DNA of 64,000 nucleotides from Lysobacter gummosus (GTDB lineage: Bacteria > Pseudomonadota > Gammaproteobacteria > Xanthomonadales > Xanthomonadaceae). The position numbers and the translations under genes were made by a program. Below the pieces are notes generated by a model, which was not told the origin of the DNA, made no database searches, and was given only the letters and a program-made list of their open reading frames with translations. Position 1 is the first letter of the stretch, and each line of letters starts with the position of its first letter. Positions 15,271 through 24,059 of this stretch are shown here, in pieces. The stretch lies in assembly GCF_001442805.1 (NCBI RefSeq), contig NZ_CP011131.1, forward strand, positions 3,658,001 through 3,722,000, read 5' to 3'.

Positions 15271-17975
15271 CGGCTATCTCCTTCGAGGCAGGCCAGCAAC
15301 GCGTCGCGCAGGGCCTGCTGTTGCGTTTCATCGAGCGCGTTGTCGCGCCCGTCGGCATTCACACTGGTGATCTGGAACACGTCTTCGGCGCGTTCGCCGA
15401 AGGTGGCGATGCGCGCGTCGTACACGCGCAGCCCTTGTTTTCGCAAGGTCTGCGCGACGTCGGCGAGCAGGCCGGGACGGTCGGTGCAGACCAGGCTGAG
15501 GGTGGTGCGCGGGCTCGCGCTCTCGCCCTTGCGATAATCGGAAAATTCGATCTGCGGCGCGATACGGAAATGACGCAAATGGCGCGGCTGGGCGCGGCGC
15601 GCCGGCTTGATCCGCTCCAGCGGGCCTGCCAGCGTCGATTCCAGGCGGCGCTCCACATCTTCCGCGCTGGGCGACTGGCGCGGGTCGGTCGGCACCACTT
15701 CGAAGGTATCGAAGATCGCTCCGAACGGGCCGTCGAGCACGCGCGCCTGCTGGATCGCCAGGCCCAGGCGATCGAGCGTGGCGACGATCGCGGCGAACAA
15801 GCCGTCGCGATCGGGCGAATGCACGAACACTTCCAGCGCGCCGGCATGCGCGCCGCCGTGGGCGCTGACCGGACGCGCACGCACGCGCGTGTCGCCGATG
15901 GCCACGCCGCGCAGGGTCGAGGCCTGCCAGGCGATCTGGTCGGGACGTCCGCGCTGGAACGCGATCTGCGGCATGCGCGCGAACAATGCGGCGATCTCTT
16001 CGTCGCGCACGCCGAACGCGGCCAGCATGGCCTGCGCGGCTTCGCGGGTTTCCGCCGCGCGCTCGTCGCCGGCGACCGGATGCTCCAGACCGCGGCGCAG
16101 CGCCAGGCGCGTGGCCGTGTACAGATCGGCCAGCAGCCGGTCCTTCCACGCGTTCCACAGCTTCGGCGAGGTGCCGGCGATGTCGGCGCAGGTCAGCAGG
16201 TACAGATGATCCAGATGCTCGCGATCGGCGACCTTGGCCGAGAAGCGGTGAATCACGTCCGGATCGGCGATGTCCTGCTTCTGCGCGGTCACCGACATCA
16301 GCAGATGCTGGCGCACCAGCCATTCGACCAGAGCGGTGTCGGATTCGCTCAGGCCCATGGTCGTGCCGAATACGCGCGCGTCGTCGCCGCCGAGTTCGGA
16401 ATGATCGCCGCCGCGGCCCTTGGCGATGTCGTGGAACAAGCCGGCGAGCAGCAGCAGTTCTGGCTTGCGCAGGCGCGGCCAGACTTCGTGCGCGATGCTG
16501 AAACGCTCATCGGCCACGCCGGACGCGAAGCGCGCCAGATTACGCAGCACCGCCAGAGTGTGCTGATCGACCGTGTAGACGTGGAACAGGTCGAACTGCA
16601 TGCGTCCGGAGACTTTCGAGAACGCCGGAATCCACCGTCCCAGCACGCCCAGGCGCGCCATGCGTTCCAGCGCGTGCACCGGATGCGGGCCGCGCAGGAT
16701 CTTGAGGAAGCGCTCGCGCAGCGCCGGTTCGGCGCGATCGAAGCTGGGCACCTTCGACAGCGCTTCGGCCAGCGCGCGCGCGGTCTGCGAGTGCAGGCCG
16801 CGGATTTCGTCGTGCGCGGCCCAGGCGCCGAACAGCGCGAACACGTCGAACGCGTCGCGCGGCCATTCGGGCTCGCGCGCGGCGATGTAGTCGCGGCGCA
16901 GTTCGAAGGCTTCGTACAGGCCGCTCAGCGGCACCGGCACGGCTTCGCCTTCGATCTGTTCCTCGAAGCGCTGCAGCAGGCGCTCGCCGATCCGCAGCAC
17001 CAGCGCGGCGCTGCGGTAGAAGCCCTGCATCATTTGTTCGACTGCCAGGTTGTCGGCGTTATCGACGTGACCCAGGCGCTCGGCCAGCAGTTTCTGGTAA
17101 TCGAAGCGCAGGCGCTCTTCGCGTTTGCGCGCGACCAGATGCAGCCCGAATCGCAAACGCGACAGCGTGCGGCGCTCGCGTTCCAGCGTGGTCAGCTCGT
17201 CCGGGCCCAACTGGCCGATGGACACCAGCGATTCCAGGTCCGAGGTGCCGATGATGCGCAGCGCCATCCAGTGCAGCGTCTGCACGTCGCGCATGCCGCC
17301 GGGGCCTTCCTTGAGATTGGGCTCCAGGTTGTCCGCGGTGTCGCCGTAGCGGGCGTGGCGCTGGCGCAGCTCGTCGCGCTTGGCGATGAAGAATTCGCGC
17401 GCCGGCCACACCTGCGAGGGCGAGACCGCCGCTTGCAGCGCCATCTGCGCGACCGCGCCGGCGACGATCGGCCGCGCTTCCAGCATCGCGGTCAGCACGG
17501 TCAGGTCGGCGGCGGCCTCGGTGCATTGCGCGGCCGAACGCACCGCGTGGCCGACCGGCACGCCGGCGTCCCATAGCGAGGCGAAGAAACAGCCCAGTTG
17601 CTCGGCCTGCGCGGTCTGGGCCTCGGGTTCGGCCAGCACCAGCAGGTCGATGTCCGATTGCGGAAACAGTTCGCCGCGGCCGTAGCCGCCGACCGCGAAC
17701 AGCGCCAGCGGCGCGTCGGCGTCGATGCACAGCTGCCAGGCGGCGCGGACCTGGGTATCGACCGCATCGGCGCGGGCGCGCAGCAGGCGGTCGATGTCGG
17801 CGTTGGCGTCCTGGTCGAAGCGCTGCGCGAGCGCGGCATCGACCGCGCTCAGCGCGGCGCGGATCGCCGCGGGGGTGCCGGGGAGCGGCGCTTCATCGGC
17901 CGCCGGGGCGGCGGACACCGACGAAGCGACGGCCGATCGATCGACCGGCCGTTCGCCGGCACCGGTAGCGGTCAT
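15267..17975 (-). CDS. glnD: PII uridylyltransferase/uridylyl-removing enzyme
   Basis: Bifunctional glutamine sensor that adds or removes UMP on PII (GlnB/GlnK). 902 aa from the ATG that overlaps the map stop (ATGA). Domains in order: an Ala-rich N-terminal extension, the nucleotidyltransferase domain with [19 protein letters not shown] (Asp108 and Asp110 as metal ligands), a helical linker ([16 protein letters not shown]), the HD phosphohydrolase domain ([20 protein letters not shown]) for UMP removal, and two ACT domains ([20 protein letters not shown] and [17 protein letters not shown]) that bind glutamine. It lies between map and dapD, so nitrogen signalling and DAP synthesis share an operon. 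Confidence 0.97.
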   Translation of the reverse strand: MTATGAGERPVDRSAVASSVSAAPAADEAPLPGTPAAIRAALSAVDAALAQRFDQDANADIDRLLRARADAVDTQVRAAWQLCIDADAPLALFAVGGYGRGELFPQSDIDLLVLAEPEAQTAQAEQLGCFFASLWDAGVPVGHAVRSAAQCTEAAADLTVLTAMLEARPIVAGAVAQMALQAAVSPSQVWPAREFFIAKRDELRQRHARYGDTADNLEPNLKEGPGGMRDVQTLHWMALRIIGTSDLESLVSIGQLGPDELTTLERERRTLSRLRFGLHLVARKREERLRFDYQKLLAERLGHVDNADNLAVEQMMQGFYRSAALVLRIGERLLQRFEEQIEGEAVPVPLSGLYEAFELRRDYIAAREPEWPRDAFDVFALFGAWAAHDEIRGLHSQTARALAEALSKVPSFDRAEPALRERFLKILRGPHPVHALERMARLGVLGRWIPAFSKVSGRMQFDLFHVYTVDQHTLAVLRNLARFASGVADERFSIAHEVWPRLRKPELLLLAGLFHDIAKGRGGDHSELGGDDARVFGTTMGLSESDTALVEWLVRQHLLMSVTAQKQDIADPDVIHRFSAKVADREHLDHLYLLTCADIAGTSPKLWNAWKDRLLADLYTATRLALRRGLEHPVAGDERAAETREAAQAMLAAFGVRDEEIAALFARMPQIAFQRGRPDQIAWQASTLRGVAIGDTRVRARPVSAHGGAHAGALEVFVHSPDRDGLFAAIVATLDRLGLAIQQARVLDGPFGAIFDTFEVVPTDPRQSPSAEDVERRLESTLAGPLERIKPARRAQPRHLRHFRIAPQIEFSDYRKGESASPRTTLSLVCTDRPGLLADVAQTLRKQGLRVYDARIATFGERAEDVFQITSVNADGRDNALDETQQQALRDALLACLEGDSR

Positions 17976-18748
17976 AAATCGTTGTCGTCGCCCGGCACGC
18001 GGGTCAGGATTTCCACGCCGTCTTCGGTGACCGCGATGGTGTGCTCCCACTGCGCGGACAACTTGCGGTCCTTGGTCACCACGGTCCAGCCGTCGGGCAG
18101 GGTCTTATGGCGATAGGTGCCTTCGTTGATCATCGGCTCGATGGTGAAGGTCATGCCCGGGACCAGCTTGACGCCCTCGCCCGGACGGCCGACGTGCAGC
18201 ACCTGCGGTTCTTCGTGATAGATGCGGCCGATGCCGTGGCCGCAATAATCGCGCACCACGCTGAAGCGCTCGGCTTCGGCGTAGGTCTGGATGGCGTGGC
18301 CAATGTCGCCGAGGGTCGCGCCGGGCTTGACCAGGCGGATCGCGCGGAACATGGCTTCGCGGGTGACCTCGACCAGGCGCTTGGCCATGACCGACGGCGT
18401 GCCGGCGTAATACATGCGGCTGGTGTCGCCGTGCCAGCCGTCCTTGATGACGGTGACATCGATATTGACGATGTCGCCTTCCTTGAGGATTTTGCTGTCG
18501 CTGGGGATGCCGTGGCAGATCACGTTGTTGACCGAGGTGCACACGGTCTTGGGAAAGCCTTTGTAGCCGACGTTGGCGGGAATCGCCTTTTGCACGTTGA
18601 CGATGTGCTCGTTGCAGATGCGATCCAGCTCGCCGGTGCTGACGCCCGGCTTCACGTAAGGAGCGACGACCTGCAGCACCTCGGCGGCCAGGCGGCCGGC
18701 GACGCGCATCTTTTCGATGTCTTCGGGGGTTTTGATGGAGATGGCCAT
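17972..18748 (-). CDS. map: Methionine aminopeptidase, type I
   Basis: Removes the initiator Met from nascent proteins; dinuclear metal enzyme. 258 aa from MAISIKTPEDIEKMRVAGRLAAEVL, which matches the E. coli Map start; an in-frame ATG six codons upstream (MSDNAD) is the alternative and has a weak AGG. Metal-site segments are present: CHGIPSDSKILKEGDIVNIDVTVIKDGWHGDTSRMY (two Asp ligands), GHGIGRIYHEEP (His), MTFTIEPMINEG (Glu) and WEHTIAVTEDGVEILT (Glu). It is the first gene of the leftward operon and is divergent from rpsB, the standard arrangement in gammaproteobacteria. Confidence 0.96.
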   Translation of the reverse strand: MAISIKTPEDIEKMRVAGRLAAEVLQVVAPYVKPGVSTGELDRICNEHIVNVQKAIPANVGYKGFPKTVCTSVNNVICHGIPSDSKILKEGDIVNIDVTVIKDGWHGDTSRMYYAGTPSVMAKRLVEVTREAMFRAIRLVKPGATLGDIGHAIQTYAEAERFSVVRDYCGHGIGRIYHEEPQVLHVGRPGEGVKLVPGMTFTIEPMINEGTYRHKTLPDGWTVVTKDRKLSAQWEHTIAVTEDGVEILTRVPGDDNDL

Positions 18749-18982
18749 GTCTGCATTATCGCTCATTCACGTTCGCCTATCATCGCGCCGCGCGGTCCGC
18801 TGCGTGCCGATGACGGCCTCTTGTGGGCGCGGTGTGTGAAGTTGGGTTCATTCCTGGTCGGGGCCGGGGTGGGTGGTAGTGCCGGCCCGGGACTTCAGCG
18901 CCGGGGGCTGATCGGCGGCCCGGCCCAGTCTCAAAGCATTGCGCGACGCACCGGGCGAGGCGCCCCGCCCCATCGCAAGCCC

Positions 18983-19096
18983 CGAGGTCTTTTGTGGGAG
19001 GGCCCTTCAGGCCCGATGCCTTTCGATCAGACCTGCGGATCATCGCAGCGGAAAGGAAAGCATCGGGCCTGAAGGGCCCTCCCACAAAAGACCTCG
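18983..19096. repeat. REPIN-like perfect 37-bp inverted repeat between map and rpsB
   Basis: Arms 18983-19019 and 19060-19096 are exact reverse complements over 37 bp and enclose a 40-bp loop. The core reads TTTTGTGGGAGGGCCCTTCA on the left arm. It belongs to the same REP family as copies near 47274-47385, 61974-62003 and 9697-9800. It lies upstream of the rpsB promoter and behind the map start. The rest of the gap back to map contains no recognisable gene. Confidence 0.85.
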
Positions 19097-19154
19097 CGAC
19101 CTTCGCCCCCCGGACGGCAAGCGCCCGGCCCGGATGGCGCCAACCCCGGTCCAG

Positions 19155-19183
19155 TTGCCCCAAACCCCGGTCCCGGCTACACT
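19155..19183 (+). promoter_or_regulatory. rpsB promoter
   Basis: TTGCCC (19155-19160), a 17-bp spacer and TACACT (19178-19183) make the best sigma-70-type promoter in this gap. Transcription from about 19190 would give a leader of roughly 255 nt before rpsB, as expected for a regulated ribosomal protein mRNA. Confidence 0.65.
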
Positions 19184-19189
19184 TTCGCG

Positions 19190-19445
19190 GCTTTGCGGCC
19201 GGTACGTCCGTCTTCCGGACCTCGACCGCAGCCGCCCACGCCGGGCGTCACCGGCGAATTCACACCTGCCGCCACAGCCCGTGCCGGGGTGCCTGAGTCC
19301 TCGATCGCAAGATCGTCGATGCAGGTTCGGACACGGAAGCGACAGGGAGGCCCAACCCCGGAACCACTTGTCCTGAAGCTGATTCGCTTCGGACAGAACG
19401 CCCTCACTCATTCGGCGTCGGTTCCTTTGCCTTCGGAGTTTCGCA
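19190..19445 (+). promoter_or_regulatory. Long rpsB 5' leader with a bulged hairpin
   Basis: Untranslated leader of about 255 nt. Near its end TGTCC-T-GAAGC (19369-19379) pairs with GCTTCGGACA (19386-19395) around a 6-nt loop, giving a 10-bp stem with one bulged T about 50 nt before the start codon. Proteobacterial rpsB mRNAs are repressed by S2 binding to their leader; this structure is a candidate, but I cannot match it base by base to the known S2 motif. Confidence 0.45.
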
Positions 19446-20297
<852 letters not shown>

Positions 20298-20369
20298 TCG
20301 CGCGGCCGTCAGCGCCCGGTAACGCAGCCGCGCCATAGTGCGCGGCTGCGACACGCACCATCCGACCCT

Positions 20370-20530
20370 GCAGGAGCGGCGCAAGCCGCGATCAACCAAC
20401 GCGACGTACGCAAGCGCCGCAATCCGAAGCCAGCACCGCCCGGACCGCAAGCCAAAGCCTGCGCCCCGACCGGCCAGGCCGATTCCGCCGCCACCCGCCC
20501 GCGCCCCGTCGCGGCTTGCGCCGCTCCTGC
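20370..20530. repeat. REPIN: perfect 21-bp inverted pair between rpsB and tsf
   Basis: Left arm 20370-20390 contains GGAGCGGCGCAAGCCGCG, and the right arm 20510-20530 is its exact reverse complement. The 119-bp middle has no ORF of interest. Each arm is itself partly palindromic (GCGGCnnnnGCCGC). It sits inside a normally uninterrupted operon, ending 30 bp before the tsf ATG, so it will be transcribed and may tune mRNA processing. Confidence 0.85.
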
Positions 20531-20560
20531 ACGGCAACACGTATACCTGAGGTAATTCCA

Positions 20561-21442
20561 ATGGCTGATATCACCGCTTCCCTGGTCAAGGAACTCCGCG
20601 AGCGCACCGGCGCCGGCATGATGGAGTGCAAGAAGGCCCTGACCGAAAACAACGGCGACCTCGACGCTTCGGCCGAGTGGCTGCGCAAGGCCGGCATCAT
20701 CAAGGTCGGCAAGAAGGCCGACCGCGTCACCGCCGAAGGCCGCATCGCGGTCGCCCAGAACGGCGGCAAGGCCGTGCTGGTCGAGATCAACTCCGAGACC
20801 GACTTCGTCGCCAAGGACGCCAACTTCGTCGGCTTCACCGAAACCGTCGCGCAGACCGCGCTGGCTTCGGGCGCCGCCGACGTGGAAGCGCTCAAGGCCA
20901 CCAAGCTGGCTTCGGGCGAGACCATCGAGGAAACCCGCGCCGCGGTCATTTCCAAGATCGGCGAGAACATCCAGATCCGTCGCATGGTCAGCATCGACAG
21001 CGCCAACAACGTCGCGGCCTACGTCCACGGCGGCCGCATCGGCGTGCTGATCGAGCTCAAGGGCGGCGACGCCGACCTGGCGCGCGGCCTGGCCATGCAC
21101 GTGGCGGCGATGAACCCGCCGCACATCAAGGCCAGCGACGTTCCGGCCGAGTTCGTGGCGAAGGAAAAGGAAATCGAACTGGCGAAGATGTCCGACAAGG
21201 ACAAGTCCAAGCCGGCCGACATCCTGGAGAAGATCATCGGCGGCAAGATCGCCAAGATCGTCAACGAAGTCACCCTGTACGGCCAGCCCTACGTGCTCAA
21301 CGGCGACCAGACCGTCGAGCAGGTGGTCAAGGCCGCCGGCGCCGACGTGGTGACCATGCGTCGCCTGGCTGTCGGCGAAGGCATCGAGAAGCAGGTGGAC
21401 GATTTCGCCGCCGAAGTCATGAAGCAGGCGGGTCTGGCGTAA
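20561..21442 (+). CDS. tsf: Elongation factor Ts
   Basis: Guanine-nucleotide exchange factor for EF-Tu; 293 aa, normal length. The N-terminal UBA-like helix reads [26 protein letters not shown], followed by the signature [20 protein letters not shown] and the core [16 protein letters not shown]. The C-terminal part carries [20 protein letters not shown] and [18 protein letters not shown] 8 nt before the ATG fixes the start. A strong intrinsic terminator follows, so the rpsB-tsf transcript ends here and pyrH is transcribed separately. Confidence 0.98.
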   Translation: MADITASLVKELRERTGAGMMECKKALTENNGDLDASAEWLRKAGIIKVGKKADRVTAEGRIAVAQNGGKAVLVEINSETDFVAKDANFVGFTETVAQTALASGAADVEALKATKLASGETIEETRAAVISKIGENIQIRRMVSIDSANNVAAYVHGGRIGVLIELKGGDADLARGLAMHVAAMNPPHIKASDVPAEFVAKEKEIELAKMSDKDKSKPADILEKIIGGKIAKIVNEVTLYGQPYVLNGDQTVEQVVKAAGADVVTMRRLAVGEGIEKQVDDFAAEVMKQAGLA

Positions 21443-21470
21443 GCCTTCCGCGCTTCAGCAGCGATATGAG

Positions 21471-21502
21471 AAAGGCCGCGGATTCCGCGGCCTTTTTCTT
21501 TT
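21471..21502 (+). terminator. rpsB-tsf intrinsic terminator
   Basis: An 11-bp perfect stem, AAAGGCCGCGG (21471-21481) and CCGCGGCCTTT (21485-21495), with a 3-nt loop leads directly into TTTTTCTTTTT. It begins 29 bp after the tsf stop. Confidence 0.93.
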
Positions 21503-21504
21503 TG

Positions 21505-21686
21505 GGGATTCGGGATTCGGGATTCGGGATTCGGGATTCGGGATTCGGGATTCGGGATTCGGGATTCGGGATTCGGGGTTCGGGGTTCGGGGTTCGGGGT
21601 TCGGGAGTCGGGAGTCGGGAGTCGGGAGTCGGGAGTCGGGAATCTGGAATCTGGAATCTGGAATCTGGAATCTGGAATCTGGAATC
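21505..21686. repeat. 26-unit heptamer tandem array (GGGATTC and variants)
   Basis: Twenty-six 7-bp units in uninterrupted register: ten GGGATTC, four GGGGTTC, five GGGAGTC, one GGGAATC and six TGGAATC. Variants occur in homogeneous blocks, indicating growth by local duplication. It starts right after the tsf terminator. Smaller arrays of the same unit occur at 62949-63034. Confidence 0.95.
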
Positions 21687-21735
21687 TGGATTTTCATTCG
21701 CGGCTGAAAACCCGGAAGCCGCGCACCCACCTACC

Positions 21736-21898
21736 GTCATTCCCGCGAACGCGGGAATCCAGGGCCTTTCGTGCGAGAACGCCTGAAGTCACTGGATTCC
21801 CGCCTTCGCGGGAATGACGACCTGGGGAGATGACGCTGAAGTCTCTGGATGTTCGGCTCCCGCCGAAGTAAAGCAGAGCCCGCCTTCGCGGGAATGAC
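21736..21898. repeat. REP cluster, ATTCCCGCG...CGCGGGAAT family
   Basis: Ends are a near-perfect 20-bp inverted pair beginning GTCATTCCCGCGAACGCGGG (21736-21755) and closing at 21879-21898, with an additional hairpin copy near 21799-21818. A longer stretch, including GAATCCAGGGCCTTTCGTGC, is nearly identical to 41221-41329. A lone short copy lies at about 24026-24048. Confidence 0.85.
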
Positions 21899-21949
21899 GG
21901 GGCTGAGAAATGACGGCACGGGGACGAAACCCGATGTCCGCACCCCACA

Positions 21950-21981
21950 AAAAAACAAAGGCCGGGAATCACCCCGGCCTT
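21950..21981 (-). terminator. Intrinsic terminator of the AIM24-family gene
   Basis: On the minus strand the stem AAGGCCGGG/CCCGGCCTT (plus-strand arms 21958-21966 and 21973-21981, 6-nt loop) is followed by a U-rich run (plus-strand A-rich 21949-21959). It lies 54 bp after the stop of the leftward gene. Confidence 0.85.
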
Positions 21982-22034
21982 CGCACCGCAACAACCGCCC
22001 CGCCCCGGCGCAAATGCGCCGGAGCATGCGACGA

Positions 22035-22727
22035 TCAGCTGGTCTGCTGGAAATACACCTCTTCATACGGCTGCACCACCACCCAGCCGGTGCCGGCGAA
22101 CTTGAGCTGGATGCTCTCGCCCGAGCCGCGGCCGAACAGCGTGCCCAGCGAGATGTCGGTGACGATGTCCGGGGTCAGGCCGCCCGACCAGGCCACGGTC
22201 GCGTTCGGGTCGGTGAACACCGGCTGGTCCGGGCTCACCGCCAGGGTCAGCGGCTCGTAGTGCGAGGTGATCGCGACCACGCCGCTGCCGCTGAGTTTGA
22301 TGTTGAACAGGCCGCCGGACATCATCCCGGAGACCTTGCGCATCATCTTGATGTCCGACTGCACGCCGTCTTCATAGGCCAGCACGTCGTTGCCGTTGAC
22401 GAAGATCGATTCGCCGTTGAGGCGCAGCAGGGTGATCTTCTTGCCCGCGTCGGCGATGTAGACGCGGCCCTGGCCTTCCATCTTCATCAGCTGGGTGCCT
22501 TCGCCGCTGATGGCCTTCTTGAGCAGATTGCCCAGGCCCTGCTCCATCAGCCCCTGGCGCACGAACTTGACGCCGCCGCGGTAGGCGACCATCGAGCCGG
22601 ACTTGGCCCAGACCCGGCCGTTGAGTTTGACTTCCAGCAGATGCGAGCTTTCCAGTTCGAACGCGTCCTGGCTCAGATCCTTCTGTTTGGACGCTTCGAC
22701 GAATTCATTGAGGTTCTTGATCGACAC
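22035..22727 (-). CDS. AIM24 family protein (TIGR00266 type)
   Basis: 230-aa cytoplasmic beta-rich protein of the AIM24/TIGR00266 family, whose bacterial role is unknown. A GTG start is chosen because AAGGAG lies 7 nt upstream; reading further upstream gives Pro/Arg-rich sequence unlike the family. Recognisable segments are [25 protein letters not shown], then [17 protein letters not shown], and the ending [29 protein letters not shown]. It lies head-on to tsf and divergent from pyrH, separating two genes that are usually neighbours. Confidence 0.88.
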   Translation of the reverse strand: MSIKNLNEFVEASKQKDLSQDAFELESSHLLEVKLNGRVWAKSGSMVAYRGGVKFVRQGLMEQGLGNLLKKAISGEGTQLMKMEGQGRVYIADAGKKITLLRLNGESIFVNGNDVLAYEDGVQSDIKMMRKVSGMMSGGLFNIKLSGSGVVAITSHYEPLTLAVSPDQPVFTDPNATVAWSGGLTPDIVTDISLGTLFGRGSGESIQLKFAGTGWVVVQPYEEVYFQQTS

Positions 22728-23047
22728 TTTCCATCTCCTTGGGTGGTGCGCGGCGGCGCCGTCAGGACGGCGCGGCCGCGGCGGCGGTTCCAGTGCTTGG
22801 ACCGGCGGCCGGATCATACCCGCTTGGATCGCGTCTGCTTGCGGCGTCACGGTTTCGGATCGATGCGGCAACGTCCCCACCTGCCGCCGGTCGGGCGGCA
22901 GCAGGCAGGCAGGGGGCGCGCGAACGCGTCAGCACCCGCGCCGGCGCGGCCGATACGCGGCGCGCGGCGGCCTGGACAGGTGCGCCCGCGCCACTACCGA
23001 TATGCTCCCGGCCCGTTCGCGCACGCCTAAGCACAGTGCGCTTGAGC

Positions 23048-23053
23048 TACAAT
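23048..23053 (+). promoter_or_regulatory. Possible pyrH -10 element
   Basis: TACAAT lies 34 bp before the pyrH ATG. No convincing -35 sequence is seen at 16-18 bp upstream. The rest of the 359-bp gap to the AIM24 gene shows no gene or repeat that I recognise. Confidence 0.4.
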
Positions 23054-23086
23054 TCGCCCCGTTTTCCGCCTCCCCCGAGATCCCCC

Positions 23087-23809
23087 ATGTCCCAGCTCGC
23101 CTATCGCCGTGTCCTGTTGAAACTCTCCGGCGAGGCATTGATGGGCGATGAGGACTACGGCATCGACCCCAAGGTCATCGGCCGGCTGGCGCGCGAAGTC
23201 ATCGAAGTCCAGCAGGCCGGCGCCGAAATCGCGCTGGTGATCGGCGGCGGCAACATCTTCCGCGGCGCGGGCCTGGCGGCCGGCGGCATGGACCGGGTCA
23301 CCGGCGACCAGATGGGCATGCTGGCCACGGTGATCAACGCCCTGGCGATGCAGGATTCGCTGGAAAAGCTCGGCGCCAAGGTGCGGGTGATGAGCGCGAT
23401 CAAGATCAACGACGTGTGCGAGGACTACATCCGCCGCCGCGCCATCCGTCATCTGGAAAAAGGCCGCCTGGCGATCTTCGCCGCCGGCGTGGGCAGCCCG
23501 TTCTTCACCACCGACTCGGGCGCGGCGCTGCGCGCGATCGAGATCGGCGCCGACCTGCTGCTCAAGGCGACCAAGGTCGATGGCGTGTACGACAAGGACC
23601 CGAAGAAGCACAGCGACGCGGTGCGCTTCGACAAGCTGACCTACGACGACGTCATCAGCCGCGATCTGCAGGTGATGGACACCGCCGCCTTCGCCCTGTG
23701 CCGCGACAGCGAACTGCCGCTGCGCATCTTCGACATGGGCCACCCGGGCGTGCTGCTGAAGATCCTGCGCGGCGAGAACATCGGCACTCTGGTGCAGGGC
23801 CGCGGCTGA
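23087..23809 (+). CDS. pyrH: Uridylate kinase (UMP kinase)
   Basis: Phosphorylates UMP to UDP in pyrimidine nucleotide synthesis; hexameric amino-acid-kinase fold. 240 aa, the standard length. Motifs: [13 protein letters not shown] (phosphate loop), [29 protein letters not shown] (effector and subunit contacts), [39 protein letters not shown], and [15 protein letters not shown]. It is usually cotranscribed with frr, but here 4.7 kb containing three other genes intervene, so it needs its own promoter. Confidence 0.98.
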   Translation: MSQLAYRRVLLKLSGEALMGDEDYGIDPKVIGRLAREVIEVQQAGAEIALVIGGGNIFRGAGLAAGGMDRVTGDQMGMLATVINALAMQDSLEKLGAKVRVMSAIKINDVCEDYIRRRAIRHLEKGRLAIFAAGVGSPFFTTDSGAALRAIEIGADLLLKATKVDGVYDKDPKKHSDAVRFDKLTYDDVISRDLQVMDTAAFALCRDSELPLRIFDMGHPGVLLKILRGENIGTLVQGRG

Positions 23810-24059
23810 GTCCTGGCCTGCGCGTCGGCCGGCGGCTTGCGTCGCGCCGGCGGTTTCGCTTCGAACGATACTGAAGTTTCCTGGAGGCTCGCCGCTCGGC
23901 GAGTCTGCGCTGCGGCGCGCGTGACAGGCTGCGATCGGACCTGAGCGCCGGCAGCCTTGCCCGACCTTAGAGCCCGTTCAAAGTCTCTGCTTCCGGTTTC
24001 GAAGGATCGGTTTTTTCTCGTCGTTCCCGCGAACGCGGGAATGACGAACCTATCAACCC

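Noticed and set aside
21461..21786. Open frames through the heptamer array (GIRDSGF repeats)
   Set aside because: The 7-bp units contain no stop in any frame, so the open frames are a by-product of the repeat; there is no SD or plausible start.
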